Source: Streptomyces cinnabarinus (GTDB lineage Bacteria > Actinomycetota > Actinomycetes > Streptomycetales > Streptomycetaceae). Taken from it: DNA of 64,000 nucleotides. How positions within the stretch are numbered: position 1 is the stretch's first letter; the number at the start of each line of letters is the position of its first letter. The notes under the pieces were generated by a model that was not told the DNA's origin, made no database searches, and saw only the letters and a program-made list of their open reading frames with translations. A program made the translations under genes and the position numbers. Shown piece by piece: positions 16,973 to 25,665 of this stretch. The stretch spans positions 3,782,001 through 3,846,000 of the forward strand of contig NZ_CP114413.1 in the NCBI RefSeq assembly GCF_027270315.1, in the 5' to 3' direction.

Positions 16973-18241
16973 TCAGTTCCCGGAGACGGTGACCTTCTCG
17001 TCGTTGTTCAACTGCTCCACCAGCGTCTTCACCTTCGCCTTGTCCCAGACGAGGTTGCCGCCGGAGGATCCGGAGATCGGCATGTTCATGGACTTGCCCT
17101 CACCGCCGGTGACACCCTTCATCGCCCAGAACATCGACGCCAGGTCGAACAGCCCCATGTCCTTGTCCACGATGAGCGTGTCCAGACCGGCGCTCATCGT
17201 CGGGTACAGCTTGAAGGGGTTCAGCACGGTGCTCGGCGTCGCGGCCTGGTTGGCCAGCGCCGCGAGGAACTTCTGCTGGTTCTTCGTACGGTCCAGGTCG
17301 GAGCCGGCCAGCGCGTACCGGGTACGGACGAAGGCGAGCGCCTCCTCGCCGTTCAGGGTCTGCTTGCCCTCCGCCAGGTCGGCGCCGGACTTGGAATCCT
17401 TGATGCCGCCCTTGGGAATCTCGATCTCCACGCCGCCGACCGCGTCCACGATGTTCGCGAAGCCCGCGAAGCCGATCTCGACGTAGTGGTCGATGTGCAG
17501 ACCGGTGTTGAACTCGACCGTCCGCACCAGCAGCTCGGGGCCGTCCTCGGCGTAGGCGGCGTTCAGCTTGGTGTGCCGGCCCGTGCCCGGGTAGGTCTTG
17601 CCGGACTCCGAGCCCACGAAGGTGGGGATCTCCACGTCCGAGTCACGGGGCAGCGAGATCAGCGTCGGGCCGTTGTCCCCGGTGTGCAGGATCATCATCG
17701 AGTCGGTGCGCTTGCCCTCGGCGGACCCGGTGTGCAGCTTCTTCTTCTCCTCGGCGGACATGCCGGCGCGGCTGTCCGAGCCGACGATCAGGTAGTTCGT
17801 GCCCTCGCCCGCCTCCGGCCGCTCGATGACCTTGGACAGGTCGACCTCACGGTTGAGCTTGGAGTCGGCCCAGAAGTAGGTGGCGACGGTGGTGACGACG
17901 AACACGGTGACGACCGTGATCGCGGTCCACTTGATCCGGCGCCGCCAGTTCGGCGCGGGCCGCGGCTCGTACATGTCCCCGCCGCGCCCCTGGCCACCAC
18001 CACCGCCGTAGACCTGGCCGGTGTTGTAGCCGCTGTCATAGCCGTCCTGGCCGTGGCCATCGTCGTACGGCTGCTGCGACGGCACACCGTACGGCGGAGC
18101 CGACTGGCCCCCGCCGGGCGCCGCCGGGCCGCGCCGGACCTGCCGCATGACGCGTGCGCCATCCGGCTGTGCGCCTGCGCTGCCGTGTCCGTAGCCGCCA
18201 CCGCGGTTTCCGTCGGACCATCCCTCGGGCCAGTTGTTCAT
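16973..18241 (-). CDS. LCP family glycopolymer transferase (LCP6)
   Basis: A 422-residue LCP protein. It has a long Gly/Gln/Tyr-rich disordered cytoplasmic N-terminus of about 115 residues, a transmembrane helix (TAITVVTVFVVTTVATYFW) and an LCP domain: NYLIVGSDSRAG, TDSMMILHT, SLPRDSDVEIP, HIDHYVEIGF, DAVGGVEIEIP and GEEALAFVRTR. It has no LytR_C domain and, unlike the five LCP proteins on the plus strand, no extracytoplasmic cysteines, so it belongs to a different LCP subgroup. ATG at 18241 has a weak GGGG ribosome site; an upstream TTG is less likely. Confidence 0.9.
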   Translation of the reverse strand: MNNWPEGWSDGNRGGGYGHGSAGAQPDGARVMRQVRRGPAAPGGGQSAPPYGVPSQQPYDDGHGQDGYDSGYNTGQVYGGGGGQGRGGDMYEPRPAPNWRRRIKWTAITVVTVFVVTTVATYFWADSKLNREVDLSKVIERPEAGEGTNYLIVGSDSRAGMSAEEKKKLHTGSAEGKRTDSMMILHTGDNGPTLISLPRDSDVEIPTFVGSESGKTYPGTGRHTKLNAAYAEDGPELLVRTVEFNTGLHIDHYVEIGFAGFANIVDAVGGVEIEIPKGGIKDSKSGADLAEGKQTLNGEEALAFVRTRYALAGSDLDRTKNQQKFLAALANQAATPSTVLNPFKLYPTMSAGLDTLIVDKDMGLFDLASMFWAMKGVTGGEGKSMNMPISGSSGGNLVWDKAKVKTLVEQLNNDEKVTVSGN

Positions 18242-18360
18242 GGGCCCCAGTGTGCAGGGAACGGCTGTGCGTCTTACAAGGGTCGGCGGAAAATAGGGGC
18301 ACGGCTGTTGCGAACCCAACACAAAATCCCCGGTTCGTCCCTCGGCATAAGGTGGAGGCC

Positions 18361-18918
18361 ATGACACACCAGGTCCCCACGACGCAATCGGGCACGCCGG
18401 ACATCCCGGGCAAGCCGACGTCCGCGTCCCGCACCACGCTGAGCCACATCATGACCCACAACGACACCAACCTGCTGGGCACGGTGCACGGCGGTGTGAT
18501 CATGAAACTGGTCGACGACGCCGCCGGCGCGGTGGCCGGACGGCACAGCGGGGGCCCCGCGGTGACCGCGTCCATGGACGAGATGGTGTTCCTGGAGCCG
18601 GTCCGGGTCGGCGACCTGGTCCATGTGAAGGCCCAGGTCAACTGGACCGGCCGCACCTCCATGGAGGTGGGCGTGCGGGTCCTGGCGGAGCGCTGGAACG
18701 AATCCACCCCGCCCACCCAGGTCGGCTCGGCCTATCTGGTCTTCGCCGCGGTCGACGCCGACGGCAAGCCCCGCGTGGTCCCCCAGGTCCTCCCGGAGAC
18801 GGAGCGGGACAACCGCCGCTACCAGGAGGCCCAGATCCGCCGCACCCACCGCCTCGCCCGCCGCCGGGCCATCAAGGAACTGCGGGAGAAGCGGGCGGCG
18901 GAGGGCATCGAGGACTGA
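18361..18918 (+). CDS. Acyl-CoA thioesterase (hotdog fold, YciA-like)
   Basis: A 185-residue single hotdog-domain thioesterase predicted to hydrolyse acyl-CoA to free acid and CoA in the cytoplasm. The motif HNDTNLLGTVHGGVIMKLVDDAAG at about residues 33-56 has the Asn/Asp/His-Gly-Gly features of the YciA/BFIT class. A basic C-terminal helix (RRTHRLARRRAIKELREKR) follows the fold. ATG at 18361 sits behind GGTGGAGG; GTG at 18352 is an alternative. A perfect 15-bp hairpin follows and is shared with the convergent acyl-CoA dehydrogenase gene. Confidence 0.87.
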   Translation: MTHQVPTTQSGTPDIPGKPTSASRTTLSHIMTHNDTNLLGTVHGGVIMKLVDDAAGAVAGRHSGGPAVTASMDEMVFLEPVRVGDLVHVKAQVNWTGRTSMEVGVRVLAERWNESTPPTQVGSAYLVFAAVDADGKPRVVPQVLPETERDNRRYQEAQIRRTHRLARRRAIKELREKRAAEGIED

Positions 18919-18927
18919 GCGCCCAGC

Positions 18928-18966
18928 ACAACGGCCCCCGGCAGCAGCTGCGCCGGGGGCCGTTGT
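18928..18966. terminator. Bidirectional hairpin terminator
   Basis: A 15-bp arm at 18928-18942 (ACAACGGCCCCCGGC) pairs perfectly with 18952-18966, between the convergent thioesterase and acyl-CoA dehydrogenase genes. Confidence 0.85.
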
Positions 18967-18974
18967 CCGTTCCG

Positions 18975-20132
18975 CTACGGCAGGTTGCGCGCCATGACGA
19001 TGCGCTGGACCTGGTTGGTGCCCTCGTAGATCTGGGTGATCTTCGCGTCGCGCATCATGCGCTCCAGCGGGTAGTCACGGGTGTAGCCGTAGCCGCCGAG
19101 GAGCTGGACGGCGTCGGTGGTGACGTCCATGGCCACGTCCGAGGCGAAGCACTTGGCGGCGGCGCCCAGGTAGGTCAGGTCCGCGTCGCCGCGCTGGGAG
19201 GCGGCCGCGGCCTGGTAGGTCAGGGCGCGGGCGGCCGAGATCTTCATGGCCATGTCGGCGAGCATGAACTGGATGCCCTGGAAGTCGGCGATCGGCTTGC
19301 CAAACTGCTTGCGCTCCTGGACGTAGCCCTTGGCGTAGTCCAGGGCGCCCTGGGCGATGCCGAGGGCCTGCGCGGCGATGGTGATGCGGGTGTGGTCCAG
19401 GGTCTTCATCGCGGTCGCGAAGCCGGTGCCCTCCTCGCCGATCATGCGGTCGGCGGGGATGCGGACGTTGTCGAGGTAGACCTCGCGGGTCGGGGAGCCC
19501 TTGATGCCGAGCTTCTTCTCCGGGGCGCCGAAGGAGACGCCCTCGTCGCCCTTCTCGACCACGAAGGCGGAGATGCCCTTGGAGCGCTTGGCGGGGTCGG
19601 TGACGGCCATGACCGTGTAGTACTCGCTGACGCCCGCGTTGGTGATCCAGCGCTTGACGCCGTTGAGGACGTAGGTGTCGCCGTCGCGGACCGCCTTGGT
19701 CTTCATGCCGGCCGCGTCCGAGCCCGCGTCCGGCTCGGAGAGGCAGTAGGAGAACATGCCCTCGCCCTTGGCGAGCGGCGACATGTACTTCTTCTTCAGG
19801 TCCTCGGAGCCGGAGATGATCACCGGCAGGGAGCCCAGCTTGTTCACGGCCGGGATCAGGGAGGAGGACGCGCAGACGCGGGCCACCTCCTCGATCACGA
19901 TGACCGTGGCGAGCGCGTCGGCGCCGGCGCCGCCGTACTCCTCGGGCACGTGCACGGCGTGCAGGTCGTTGGCGACCAGCGCGTCGTGGGCCTCCTGCGG
20001 GAAGCGGGCTTCCTCGTCCACCGCGGTGGCGAACGGCGAGATCTTCGCCTCGGCCAGGGAGCGGACGGCGTCGCGGAGCATGTCGTGCTCCTCGGACGGG
20101 CGGTACAGGTCGAAGTCAGCCGATCCGGCCAA
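18975..20132 (-). CDS. Acyl-CoA dehydrogenase
   Basis: A 385-residue FAD-dependent acyl-CoA dehydrogenase for the alpha-beta oxidation step of fatty or branched acyl-CoA breakdown. The family signatures are present: SYCLSEPDAGSDAAGMKT (flavin and substrate contact), the QFGKPIADFQ segment, and the C-terminal QIYEGTNQVQRIVMAR with the catalytic glutamate. The length is typical. The start is a TTG at 20132, needed to cover the conserved N-terminal FDLYRPSEEHDMLRD; an internal ATG at 20081 would remove it. It shares a terminator with the thioesterase gene. Substrate chain length is unknown. Confidence 0.9.
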   Translation of the reverse strand: MAGSADFDLYRPSEEHDMLRDAVRSLAEAKISPFATAVDEEARFPQEAHDALVANDLHAVHVPEEYGGAGADALATVIVIEEVARVCASSSLIPAVNKLGSLPVIISGSEDLKKKYMSPLAKGEGMFSYCLSEPDAGSDAAGMKTKAVRDGDTYVLNGVKRWITNAGVSEYYTVMAVTDPAKRSKGISAFVVEKGDEGVSFGAPEKKLGIKGSPTREVYLDNVRIPADRMIGEEGTGFATAMKTLDHTRITIAAQALGIAQGALDYAKGYVQERKQFGKPIADFQGIQFMLADMAMKISAARALTYQAAAASQRGDADLTYLGAAAKCFASDVAMDVTTDAVQLLGGYGYTRDYPLERMMRDAKITQIYEGTNQVQRIVMARNLP

Positions 20133-20323
20133 GGTCTCTCACGCTCCAAAGACGCTGTGATGCTGGCGCTAATTACCGTTAAGTAACTCAAATTTTAGAG
20201 CTCCGCCCACGCTGGTGATACGTGAGCTTGGCGACAGCGGGAAAAGTGCCCGGTGGGGCGCACCGCGACGCCCCGACTATGCTCGGGCGCGCACCGCCGC
20301 CGCACCACTCAAGGGAGTCCCCC

Positions 20324-21667
20324 ATGGCCCTCAAGCTCACCGTGATCGGCACGGGCTATCTCGGCGCCACCCACGCCGCGGCCATGGCCGAGCTCGGTTT
20401 CGAGGTCCTGGCGCTGGACGTGGTGCCCGAGAAGATCGAGATGCTCCGGCGCGGTGAGGTCCCGATGTTCGAGCCGGGTCTGGAGGAGCTGCTGCGCAAG
20501 CACGTGGCCGGGATCGAGGGCTCCAGCGGGCGGCTGCGGTTCACCATGGACTGGGCGGAGATCGGCGCGTTCGGCGATGTGCACTTCGTGTGTGTGAACA
20601 CTCCGCAGCGGCACGGCGAGTACGCCTGTGACATGAGCTACGTCGACTCCGCCTTCGCCTCGCTCGCCCCGCATCTGACCAACGCCGCGCTGGTCGTCGG
20701 CAAGTCGACGGTGCCGGTCGGCTCCGCGGACCGGCTCGCCACCTACCTCGCCGAGCACGCGCCGGCCGGGGCGGACGCGGAGCTGGCGTGGAACCCGGAG
20801 TTCCTGCGCGAGGGCTTCGCCGTCAACGACACCCTGCACCCCGACCGGCTCGTGGTGGGGGTGCGCAGTGAGCGGGCCGAGAAGCTGCTGCGCGAGGTGT
20901 ACGCGGCGCCGATCGCGGAGGGCTCGCCCTTCGTGGTGACCGACTTCCCGACCGCCGAGCTGGTGAAGACCTCGGCGAACTCCTTCCTCGCCACGAAGAT
21001 CTCCTTCATCAACGCGATGGCGGAGGTGTGCGAGGCCGCGGGCGGCGATGTGGCGAAGCTGGCGGAGGCCATCGGGTACGACGACCGGATCGGGAAGAAG
21101 TTCCTGCGGGCCGGGATCGGCTTCGGCGGCGGCTGTCTGCCGAAGGACATCCGGGCGTTCATGGCGCGCGCCGGTGAGCTGGGCGCGGACCAGGCACTGA
21201 CCTTCCTGCGCGAGATCGACTCCATCAACATGCGCCAGCGCGGCCAGATGGTGGAGCTGACCCGGCAGGCGCTGGGCGGCGGGCCCTTCCTCGGCAAGCG
21301 GGTCGCGGTGCTCGGCGCGACCTTCAAGCCGGACTCGGACGACGTGCGGGACTCGCCCGCGCTCAATGTGGCGGGCCAGATCCATCTCCAGGGCGGCCAG
21401 GTCACGGTCTACGACCCCAAGGGCATGACCAACGCGCGCCGTGTCTTCCCGACGCTCGGCTACGCCGACTCCGCCGTGGAGGCGGTCCGCGGCGCCGATG
21501 TCGTCCTGCACCTCACCGAGTGGCGTGAGTTCCGTGAGCTGGACCCGGCGGCGCTGGGCGAGGTCGCGGCGACCCGGCTCGTCCTCGACGGCCGCAACGC
21601 CCTGGACCCGACGCTGTGGCGGGCGGCGGGGTGGACGTACCGGGCGATGGGGCGCCCGACCGCGTAG
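20324..21667 (+). CDS. UDP-glucose 6-dehydrogenase
   Basis: A 447-residue NAD-dependent enzyme oxidising UDP-glucose to UDP-glucuronate, a precursor of acidic surface polysaccharide. The N-terminal Rossmann motif is VIGTGYLGATHAAAMAELG at residues 7-25. FVCVNTPQR and STVPVGS follow, and the catalytic cysteine is C271 in GFGGGCLPKDI. The C-terminal UDP-binding domain starts near VAVLGATFKPDSDDVRDSP. ATG at 20324 has AGGGAG six bases upstream. A large hairpin follows the gene. It may feed the envelope glycan genes in the first 18 kb. Confidence 0.92.
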   Translation: MALKLTVIGTGYLGATHAAAMAELGFEVLALDVVPEKIEMLRRGEVPMFEPGLEELLRKHVAGIEGSSGRLRFTMDWAEIGAFGDVHFVCVNTPQRHGEYACDMSYVDSAFASLAPHLTNAALVVGKSTVPVGSADRLATYLAEHAPAGADAELAWNPEFLREGFAVNDTLHPDRLVVGVRSERAEKLLREVYAAPIAEGSPFVVTDFPTAELVKTSANSFLATKISFINAMAEVCEAAGGDVAKLAEAIGYDDRIGKKFLRAGIGFGGGCLPKDIRAFMARAGELGADQALTFLREIDSINMRQRGQMVELTRQALGGGPFLGKRVAVLGATFKPDSDDVRDSPALNVAGQIHLQGGQVTVYDPKGMTNARRVFPTLGYADSAVEAVRGADVVLHLTEWREFRELDPAALGEVAATRLVLDGRNALDPTLWRAAGWTYRAMGRPTA

Positions 21668-21711
21668 GGCCTGTCCACCGGAGAGTCGCCGCGGCGCCGG
21701 GCAGGAAAGGC

Positions 21712-21752
21712 GACGCCGCTTCGGCCGAGGCTCAGTCGGCCGAAACGGCGTC
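21712..21752 (+). terminator. Strong hairpin terminator
   Basis: The arms 21712-21728 and 21736-21752 pair over 17 positions with one mismatch around a 7-base loop, 45 bases after the UDP-glucose dehydrogenase stop. TTCC follows. Confidence 0.75.
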
Positions 21753-21844
21753 TTCCCGCATTCTGCCGCACACCGGGGCGCAGTGGCCCGGGAGTCCTCA
21801 ACAGGCCCTTGCGCCGCGTGTCGTGAAGCGGCGCTTCCGCGCGG

Positions 21845-22345
21845 CTACTTGGCCCGGTAACGCCGCATTTTCGCCCGCGCCCCGCACACCTGCATCGAGC
21901 ACCAGCGGCCGCGTCCCGCGGGGCTGCGGTCGTAGTACGCCCAGTGGCAGTCGGCCGCCTCGCATGCCTTCAGACGGGGCCAGGTGCCCGCGACCAGCGA
22001 CTCGGCCACGGCGGTGGCGATCCGCGAGGTGAGCGCGCGGGGGTTGGCGGCGGTGAGGACCGCCGAGCCGTCGGCCGGGTCGACCGAGAGATGGAGCGCG
22101 GCCCGGGAGAGCAGCTCCGTCAGCGGGGTCACGTCGCGGTGCGGGAGGTGACCGGCGTGGGCCAGGAGCGTTGCCCGCAGGGACTCGCGCAGCTCCCGGG
22201 CGGCCGGGACCTCCTCCTCGGCCAGCCCCAGGCGCGCCCGGCCGTCCGCGGTGTCCAGCGCGTCGGCGCCCGACTCCAGGTCCAGCGTGTTGACCAGGGA
22301 CTGGACCAGCTCCAGGGCCCCGGGGGCGGGTGAGCGCGCATTCAT
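21845..22345 (-). CDS. CGNR zinc-finger / ABATE-domain transcriptional regulator
   Basis: A 166-residue protein with an N-terminal ABATE (DUF1470) domain thought to be a stress or ligand sensor and a C-terminal CGNR zinc finger for DNA binding. The finger reads CEAADCHWAYYDRS, then RGRWCSMQVCGARAKMRRYR, so all four cysteines are kept but the eponymous CGNR is CGAR here. It is divergent from two VOC genes across a palindromic region (22375-22416), the usual arrangement for a regulator controlling its neighbours and itself. The inducer is unknown. Confidence 0.85.
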   Translation of the reverse strand: MNARSPAPGALELVQSLVNTLDLESGADALDTADGRARLGLAEEEVPAARELRESLRATLLAHAGHLPHRDVTPLTELLSRAALHLSVDPADGSAVLTAANPRALTSRIATAVAESLVAGTWPRLKACEAADCHWAYYDRSPAGRGRWCSMQVCGARAKMRRYRAK

Positions 22346-22374
22346 GGTTGCGACGTTACCTCCAATGCGAGAGC

Positions 22375-22416
22375 ATGCAGTAACGGCGTTACTGCATGAA
22401 GGCCGTTACCAGTAAC
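22375..22416. promoter_or_regulatory. Candidate CGNR operator: palindromes built on GTTAC/GTAAC
   Basis: A perfect inverted repeat with 11-bp arms ATGCAGTAACG and a single central base lies at 22375-22397. A second smaller palindrome, GTTACCAGTAAC, is at 22405-22416. A further GTTAC lies 5' of these near 22355. All are between the divergent regulator and VOC starts. Confidence 0.65.
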
Positions 22417-22433
22417 AACGACCGGAGGAAGTC

Positions 22434-22793
22434 ATGGCTCTCGCCACCCTGGACGTCGTCGTCCTGGACTGTCCCGACCCCACGGCCCTGGCCGGGTTCT
22501 ACGCCGCCGTCCTCGGCGGCACCATCGAGGACCAGGGAGAGTGGGTGGACCTGAAGCTGCCCAGCGGGACCGGCATGGCCTTCCAGGCCGCCCCCGGCTT
22601 CGTACCGCCGAAGTGGCCCTCGTCCGACCACTCCCAGCAGTTCCACCTCGACCTGACCGTGACCGACCTGGACACGGCCGAGAAGGGCGTACTGGAACTG
22701 GGCGCCAAGCCCCTGGACACGGAGGACCGCACCCGCAGCTTCCGGGTCTACGCGGACCCGGCCGGCCACCCGTTCTGCCTCTGCGCCGGCTGA
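22434..22793 (+). CDS. VOC family protein (glyoxalase/dioxygenase fold), copy 1
   Basis: A 119-residue single-module vicinal-oxygen-chelate protein. The opening VVVLDCPDPTALAGFYAAVLGG and the closing FRVYADPAGHPFCLC are typical of actinobacterial glyoxalase-like proteins that act on or bind small electrophiles or antibiotics. ATG at 22434 has GGAGGA upstream. The next gene is a paralog 17 bases downstream. Both are probably under control of the divergent CGNR regulator. The substrate cannot be inferred. Confidence 0.82.
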   Translation: MALATLDVVVLDCPDPTALAGFYAAVLGGTIEDQGEWVDLKLPSGTGMAFQAAPGFVPPKWPSSDHSQQFHLDLTVTDLDTAEKGVLELGAKPLDTEDRTRSFRVYADPAGHPFCLCAG

Positions 22794-22810
22794 CCCAGGA
22801 GGTCTCCCCC

Positions 22811-23203
22811 GTGCCGGTCGCCCGCTTCCGCTCGGTCGTGATCGACTGCCCCGAGCCGCTCGCGCTCGCCGAGTTCTACGCGGCGCTCCTCGGCGGCACT
22901 CCCCAGGTGCAGGAGGAGGACTGGGTGGTCCTCGAAGCGCCGGGCGTGCCGCGCCTCGCCTTCAACCGGGAGCCGGGCTTCCGGCCCCCGGCCTGGCCCC
23001 GCGAGGGCGGCAACGCCCAGCAGTTCCACCTCGACCTCGACGCCGGGTCCACCTGGGCGGACGTCGACGCGGCGGAGCGACGGGTGCTGGCGCTGGGGGC
23101 ACGGCCGCTGAAGCGGGAGGAGGATCCGGTGGCGGAGGACTTCCGGGTGTACGCCGATCCGGCGGGGCATCCGTTCTGCCTGTGCCGGATCGACCACCCG
23201 TAG
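22811..23203 (+). CDS. VOC family protein, copy 2
   Basis: A 130-residue paralog of the preceding gene with the same frame: VVIDCPEPLALAEFYAALLGG at the start, HLDLD in the middle and FRVYADPAGHPFCLCR at the end. GTG at 22811 follows an ideal AGGAGG nine bases upstream that overlaps the end of copy 1, implying co-translation. Tandem VOC modules often form heterodimeric metal sites, which is one possible reason for keeping both. Converges with the dipeptidase-like gene with almost no gap. Confidence 0.82.
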   Translation: MPVARFRSVVIDCPEPLALAEFYAALLGGTPQVQEEDWVVLEAPGVPRLAFNREPGFRPPAWPREGGNAQQFHLDLDAGSTWADVDAAERRVLALGARPLKREEDPVAEDFRVYADPAGHPFCLCRIDHP

Positions 23204-23206
23204 GGC

Positions 23207-24346
23207 TCAGCCGTCGAGCTCCGCGATCTGTGCCGTGGACGCCTCCCGGCGCTGCTGGGCCGCCTTGGCGGTGAAGTCGGCGGTGCGCAGGACGCGTTGG
23301 ATGTTGCCCCAGGTCAGCAGGGACAGGTCGGTCTCCGTCCAGCCTCTGCGGAGCAGTTCGGCGACGAGGTGGGGGTAGCAGGAGGTGTCGGCGAGGTCCT
23401 GCGGATGGGCGGTGCCGACGTCGTAGGTGCCGGACAGGCCCACGCACTCGGTGCCCGCGACCCCGCGGACATGGTCGAGGTGGTCGGCGACGTCCCGCAC
23501 CGAGGGGCCGGTCTGCTCGGCGGTCAGCGGCACCATGCACAGGCCCTTCGCCGCGCCCAGCTCGGCGAGCAGGTCGTCGGGGAGGTTGGCCGGGTGCGGC
23601 CGCAGCGCGCGGGCCGCGGAGCGGGTGCACAGGACGGGCGTCTTGGAGGCGGCCAGTGCCCGGCGGATGGTCTGCTCGGAGGCGCCGGAGAGGTCGGCGA
23701 GCACACCGAGCCGGTTCATCTCCCGGACCACCTCCTCCCCGAACCGGGTCAGCCCCGCCTCACTGGCCCACGAGGTCCCGGCCAGGGTGAGCACCCTGAG
23801 GCCCAGGCTGTGCAGCACGCGCAGGATGGCGAGCGAGTCGTCCAGCGCGGCGGCCGTCGCCGGGCCCAGCAGCACCGCCGCGCGGCCGCAGTTGCGGGCG
23901 TCGATGACCTGGCCCGCGGTGCGCGCGAGCCGTAGGCCCTCGGGGTGTGCCGCGATCACCGCGCGCACCAGGTCGAGCTGTTCCAGGGTGGCGGCGACGG
24001 CCCGGTCCGCGGCCAGCCCCTCGGGCAGGTGCAGGGAGCAGAACAGCGCGCCGACATGGCCCTGCCGCAGCCGCGGCACATCGGTGTCGACAGCGCTCTC
24101 TCCCAGCTCCAGGTCGTACCAGGGCAGGTGGCGCAGCGCCCAGGGCAGTCCGCTGTAGCCGTCGGCGACGGGGTGCGCGACGAGCAGGGCGTGGGCGCGC
24201 TCCAGGGGCTCGGCGTCCGGGTCGGCGGGGTCCGGATCGTCGGTGAGCGGAGCGGGCGGCCCGGCCGGGAAGGGGTCGGCCAGCGGCAGCTCGTCGAGCG
24301 CGTCGACCTCGGCCGGGGGATGCAGGTCGTCCTGGAGATCTGCCAT
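23207..24346 (-). CDS. Membrane-dipeptidase (M19) family pseudoenzyme
   Basis: A 379-residue paralog of the active dipeptidase just upstream in the same operon, collinear over its whole length but with every metal-binding position lost. The active HND triplet is Y64-S-G66, the bridging Glu in MGAEGG is Ala in LLGPAT, His in DLSHVA is Gly in DLSGAS, His in SHSSSRA is Arg in TRSAARA, and Asp in GGDYDG is Thr in SGTYDV. The frame is intact, so it is a maintained non-catalytic protein rather than a decayed gene. It also has an acidic Pro-rich N-terminal extension of about 50 residues. A regulatory or binding role is inferred. Confidence 0.85.
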   Translation of the reverse strand: MADLQDDLHPPAEVDALDELPLADPFPAGPPAPLTDDPDPADPDAEPLERAHALLVAHPVADGYSGLPWALRHLPWYDLELGESAVDTDVPRLRQGHVGALFCSLHLPEGLAADRAVAATLEQLDLVRAVIAAHPEGLRLARTAGQVIDARNCGRAAVLLGPATAAALDDSLAILRVLHSLGLRVLTLAGTSWASEAGLTRFGEEVVREMNRLGVLADLSGASEQTIRRALAASKTPVLCTRSAARALRPHPANLPDDLLAELGAAKGLCMVPLTAEQTGPSVRDVADHLDHVRGVAGTECVGLSGTYDVGTAHPQDLADTSCYPHLVAELLRRGWTETDLSLLTWGNIQRVLRTADFTAKAAQQRREASTAQIAELDG

Positions 24347-24477
24347 GGCGGGCTCCGTACGTGCGAGGTGATCGCTGTACGGTCACCGTCGCACGCGTGA
24401 CCGGGGGCTTCCTGGTGGACGGGGCGTTCGGGGGTCCGCCGGACGGGCGGGGCAGCCGATCGCCCCGCCCGCCTCAC

Positions 24478-25665
24478 TCACGCGTCCAGCGCCTCGATCG
24501 TGGCGTGGGACGGCGCGCTCGTGGCCTGGAGGTCACGGGCCACGTCCTCCGCCGCGCCCAGCACCCGCACCGAGTTCTGCCAGGTCAGCTTGGCCAGGTC
24601 GGTGTTCGACCAGCCGCGGTCCATGAGCTCCGCGATCAGGTTCGGGTAGCCAGAGACGTCGTTCAGGCCGTCCGGGGTGAAGGCGGTGCCGTCGTAGTCG
24701 CCGCCGATGCCGAGGTGGTCGATGCCCGCGACCTCGCGCATGTGGTCGAGGTGGTCCGCGACCGTCGCGACCGTGGCGATCGGGCGCGGGTTGCGCTCCT
24801 CGAAGGCGCGGTGCACCTTCATCGCCTCGGCGGTGGTCTCCAGGTGGTGGAAGCCGTGGGCGCGCATGTTCTCGTCCGCCGCAGCGGTCCAGTCGACGGC
24901 CGCCCGGAGCACGAACTTCGGGACGAACGTCACCATCGCCACCCCGCCGTTGGCGGGCAGCCGCTCCAGGACGTCGTCCGGGATGTTGCGGGGGTGGTCG
25001 CAGACCGCCCGCGACGAGGAGTGCGAGAAGATCACCGGCGCCGCGGTGGCGTCCAGCGCGTCCCGCATGGTGGTCGCGGCGACATGGGAGAGGTCGACCA
25101 GCATGCCCTCGCGGTTCATCTCCCGCACGACCGCCCGCCCGAACGCCGACAGACCGCCCACGCCCGGTTCGTCGGTCGCCGAGTCCGCCCAGTCCACGTT
25201 GTCGTTGTGGGTGAGCGTCAGGTAGCGGACGCCGAGCGCGTACAGGCCGCGCAGGGTGCCCAGGGAGTTGGCGATCGAGTGCCCGCCCTCCGCGCCCATC
25301 AGCGAGGCGATCCGGCCCTCCCGGCGCGCGGTCTCCAGGTCGGCGGCGGTCAGCGCGGCCCGCAGTTCGGCCGGGTGCCGCTCGATCAGCCGCCGTACGC
25401 AGTCGATCTGCTCCAGGGTCGCCGGGACCGGGTCGGGCAGGTCGGAGCGGACGTACACCGACCAGTACTGCGCCCCGACCCCGCCCGCGCGCAGGCGGCC
25501 GAGGTCGGTGTGGAGATGGGCGCTCTGGTCGGCGGCGATGTCACGGGCGTCGAGGTCGTAGCGGACCTGCTCGCGCAGTGCCCAGGGCAGGTCGTTGTGC
25601 CCGTCGACCACGGGGAACTCCCGCAGCAGCTCCCGGGCCGCGTCCACGGAGCCCACGGCCGTCAC
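24478..25665 (-). CDS. Membrane dipeptidase (M19, renal dipeptidase family)
   Basis: A 395-residue zinc dipeptidase predicted to cleave dipeptides, possibly including D-amino-acid dipeptides from wall turnover. Metal ligands are intact: H23 and D25 in [10 protein letters not shown]126 in MGAEGGH, H194 in DLSHVA, H215 in FSHSSSR, and the substrate Asp in GIGGDYDG. No signal peptide is seen, so a cytoplasmic location is likely. The GTG start overlaps the purE stop codon (GTGA), implying translational coupling. The next gene is its inactive paralog. Confidence 0.9.
   Translation of the reverse strand: MTAVGSVDAARELLREFPVVDGHNDLPWALREQVRYDLDARDIAADQSAHLHTDLGRLRAGGVGAQYWSVYVRSDLPDPVPATLEQIDCVRRLIERHPAELRAALTAADLETARREGRIASLMGAEGGHSIANSLGTLRGLYALGVRYLTLTHNDNVDWADSATDEPGVGGLSAFGRAVVREMNREGMLVDLSHVAATTMRDALDATAAPVIFSHSSSRAVCDHPRNIPDDVLERLPANGGVAMVTFVPKFVLRAAVDWTAAADENMRAHGFHHLETTAEAMKVHRAFEERNPRPIATVATVADHLDHMREVAGIDHLGIGGDYDGTAFTPDGLNDVSGYPNLIAELMDRGWSNTDLAKLTWQNSVRVLGAAEDVARDLQATSAPSHATIEALDA

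Noticed and set aside
23207..24346. Treating the second dipeptidase as a pseudogene
   Set aside because: The frame is full length, with normal codon use and no frameshift. Only the metal ligands are changed, which fits a pseudoenzyme better.
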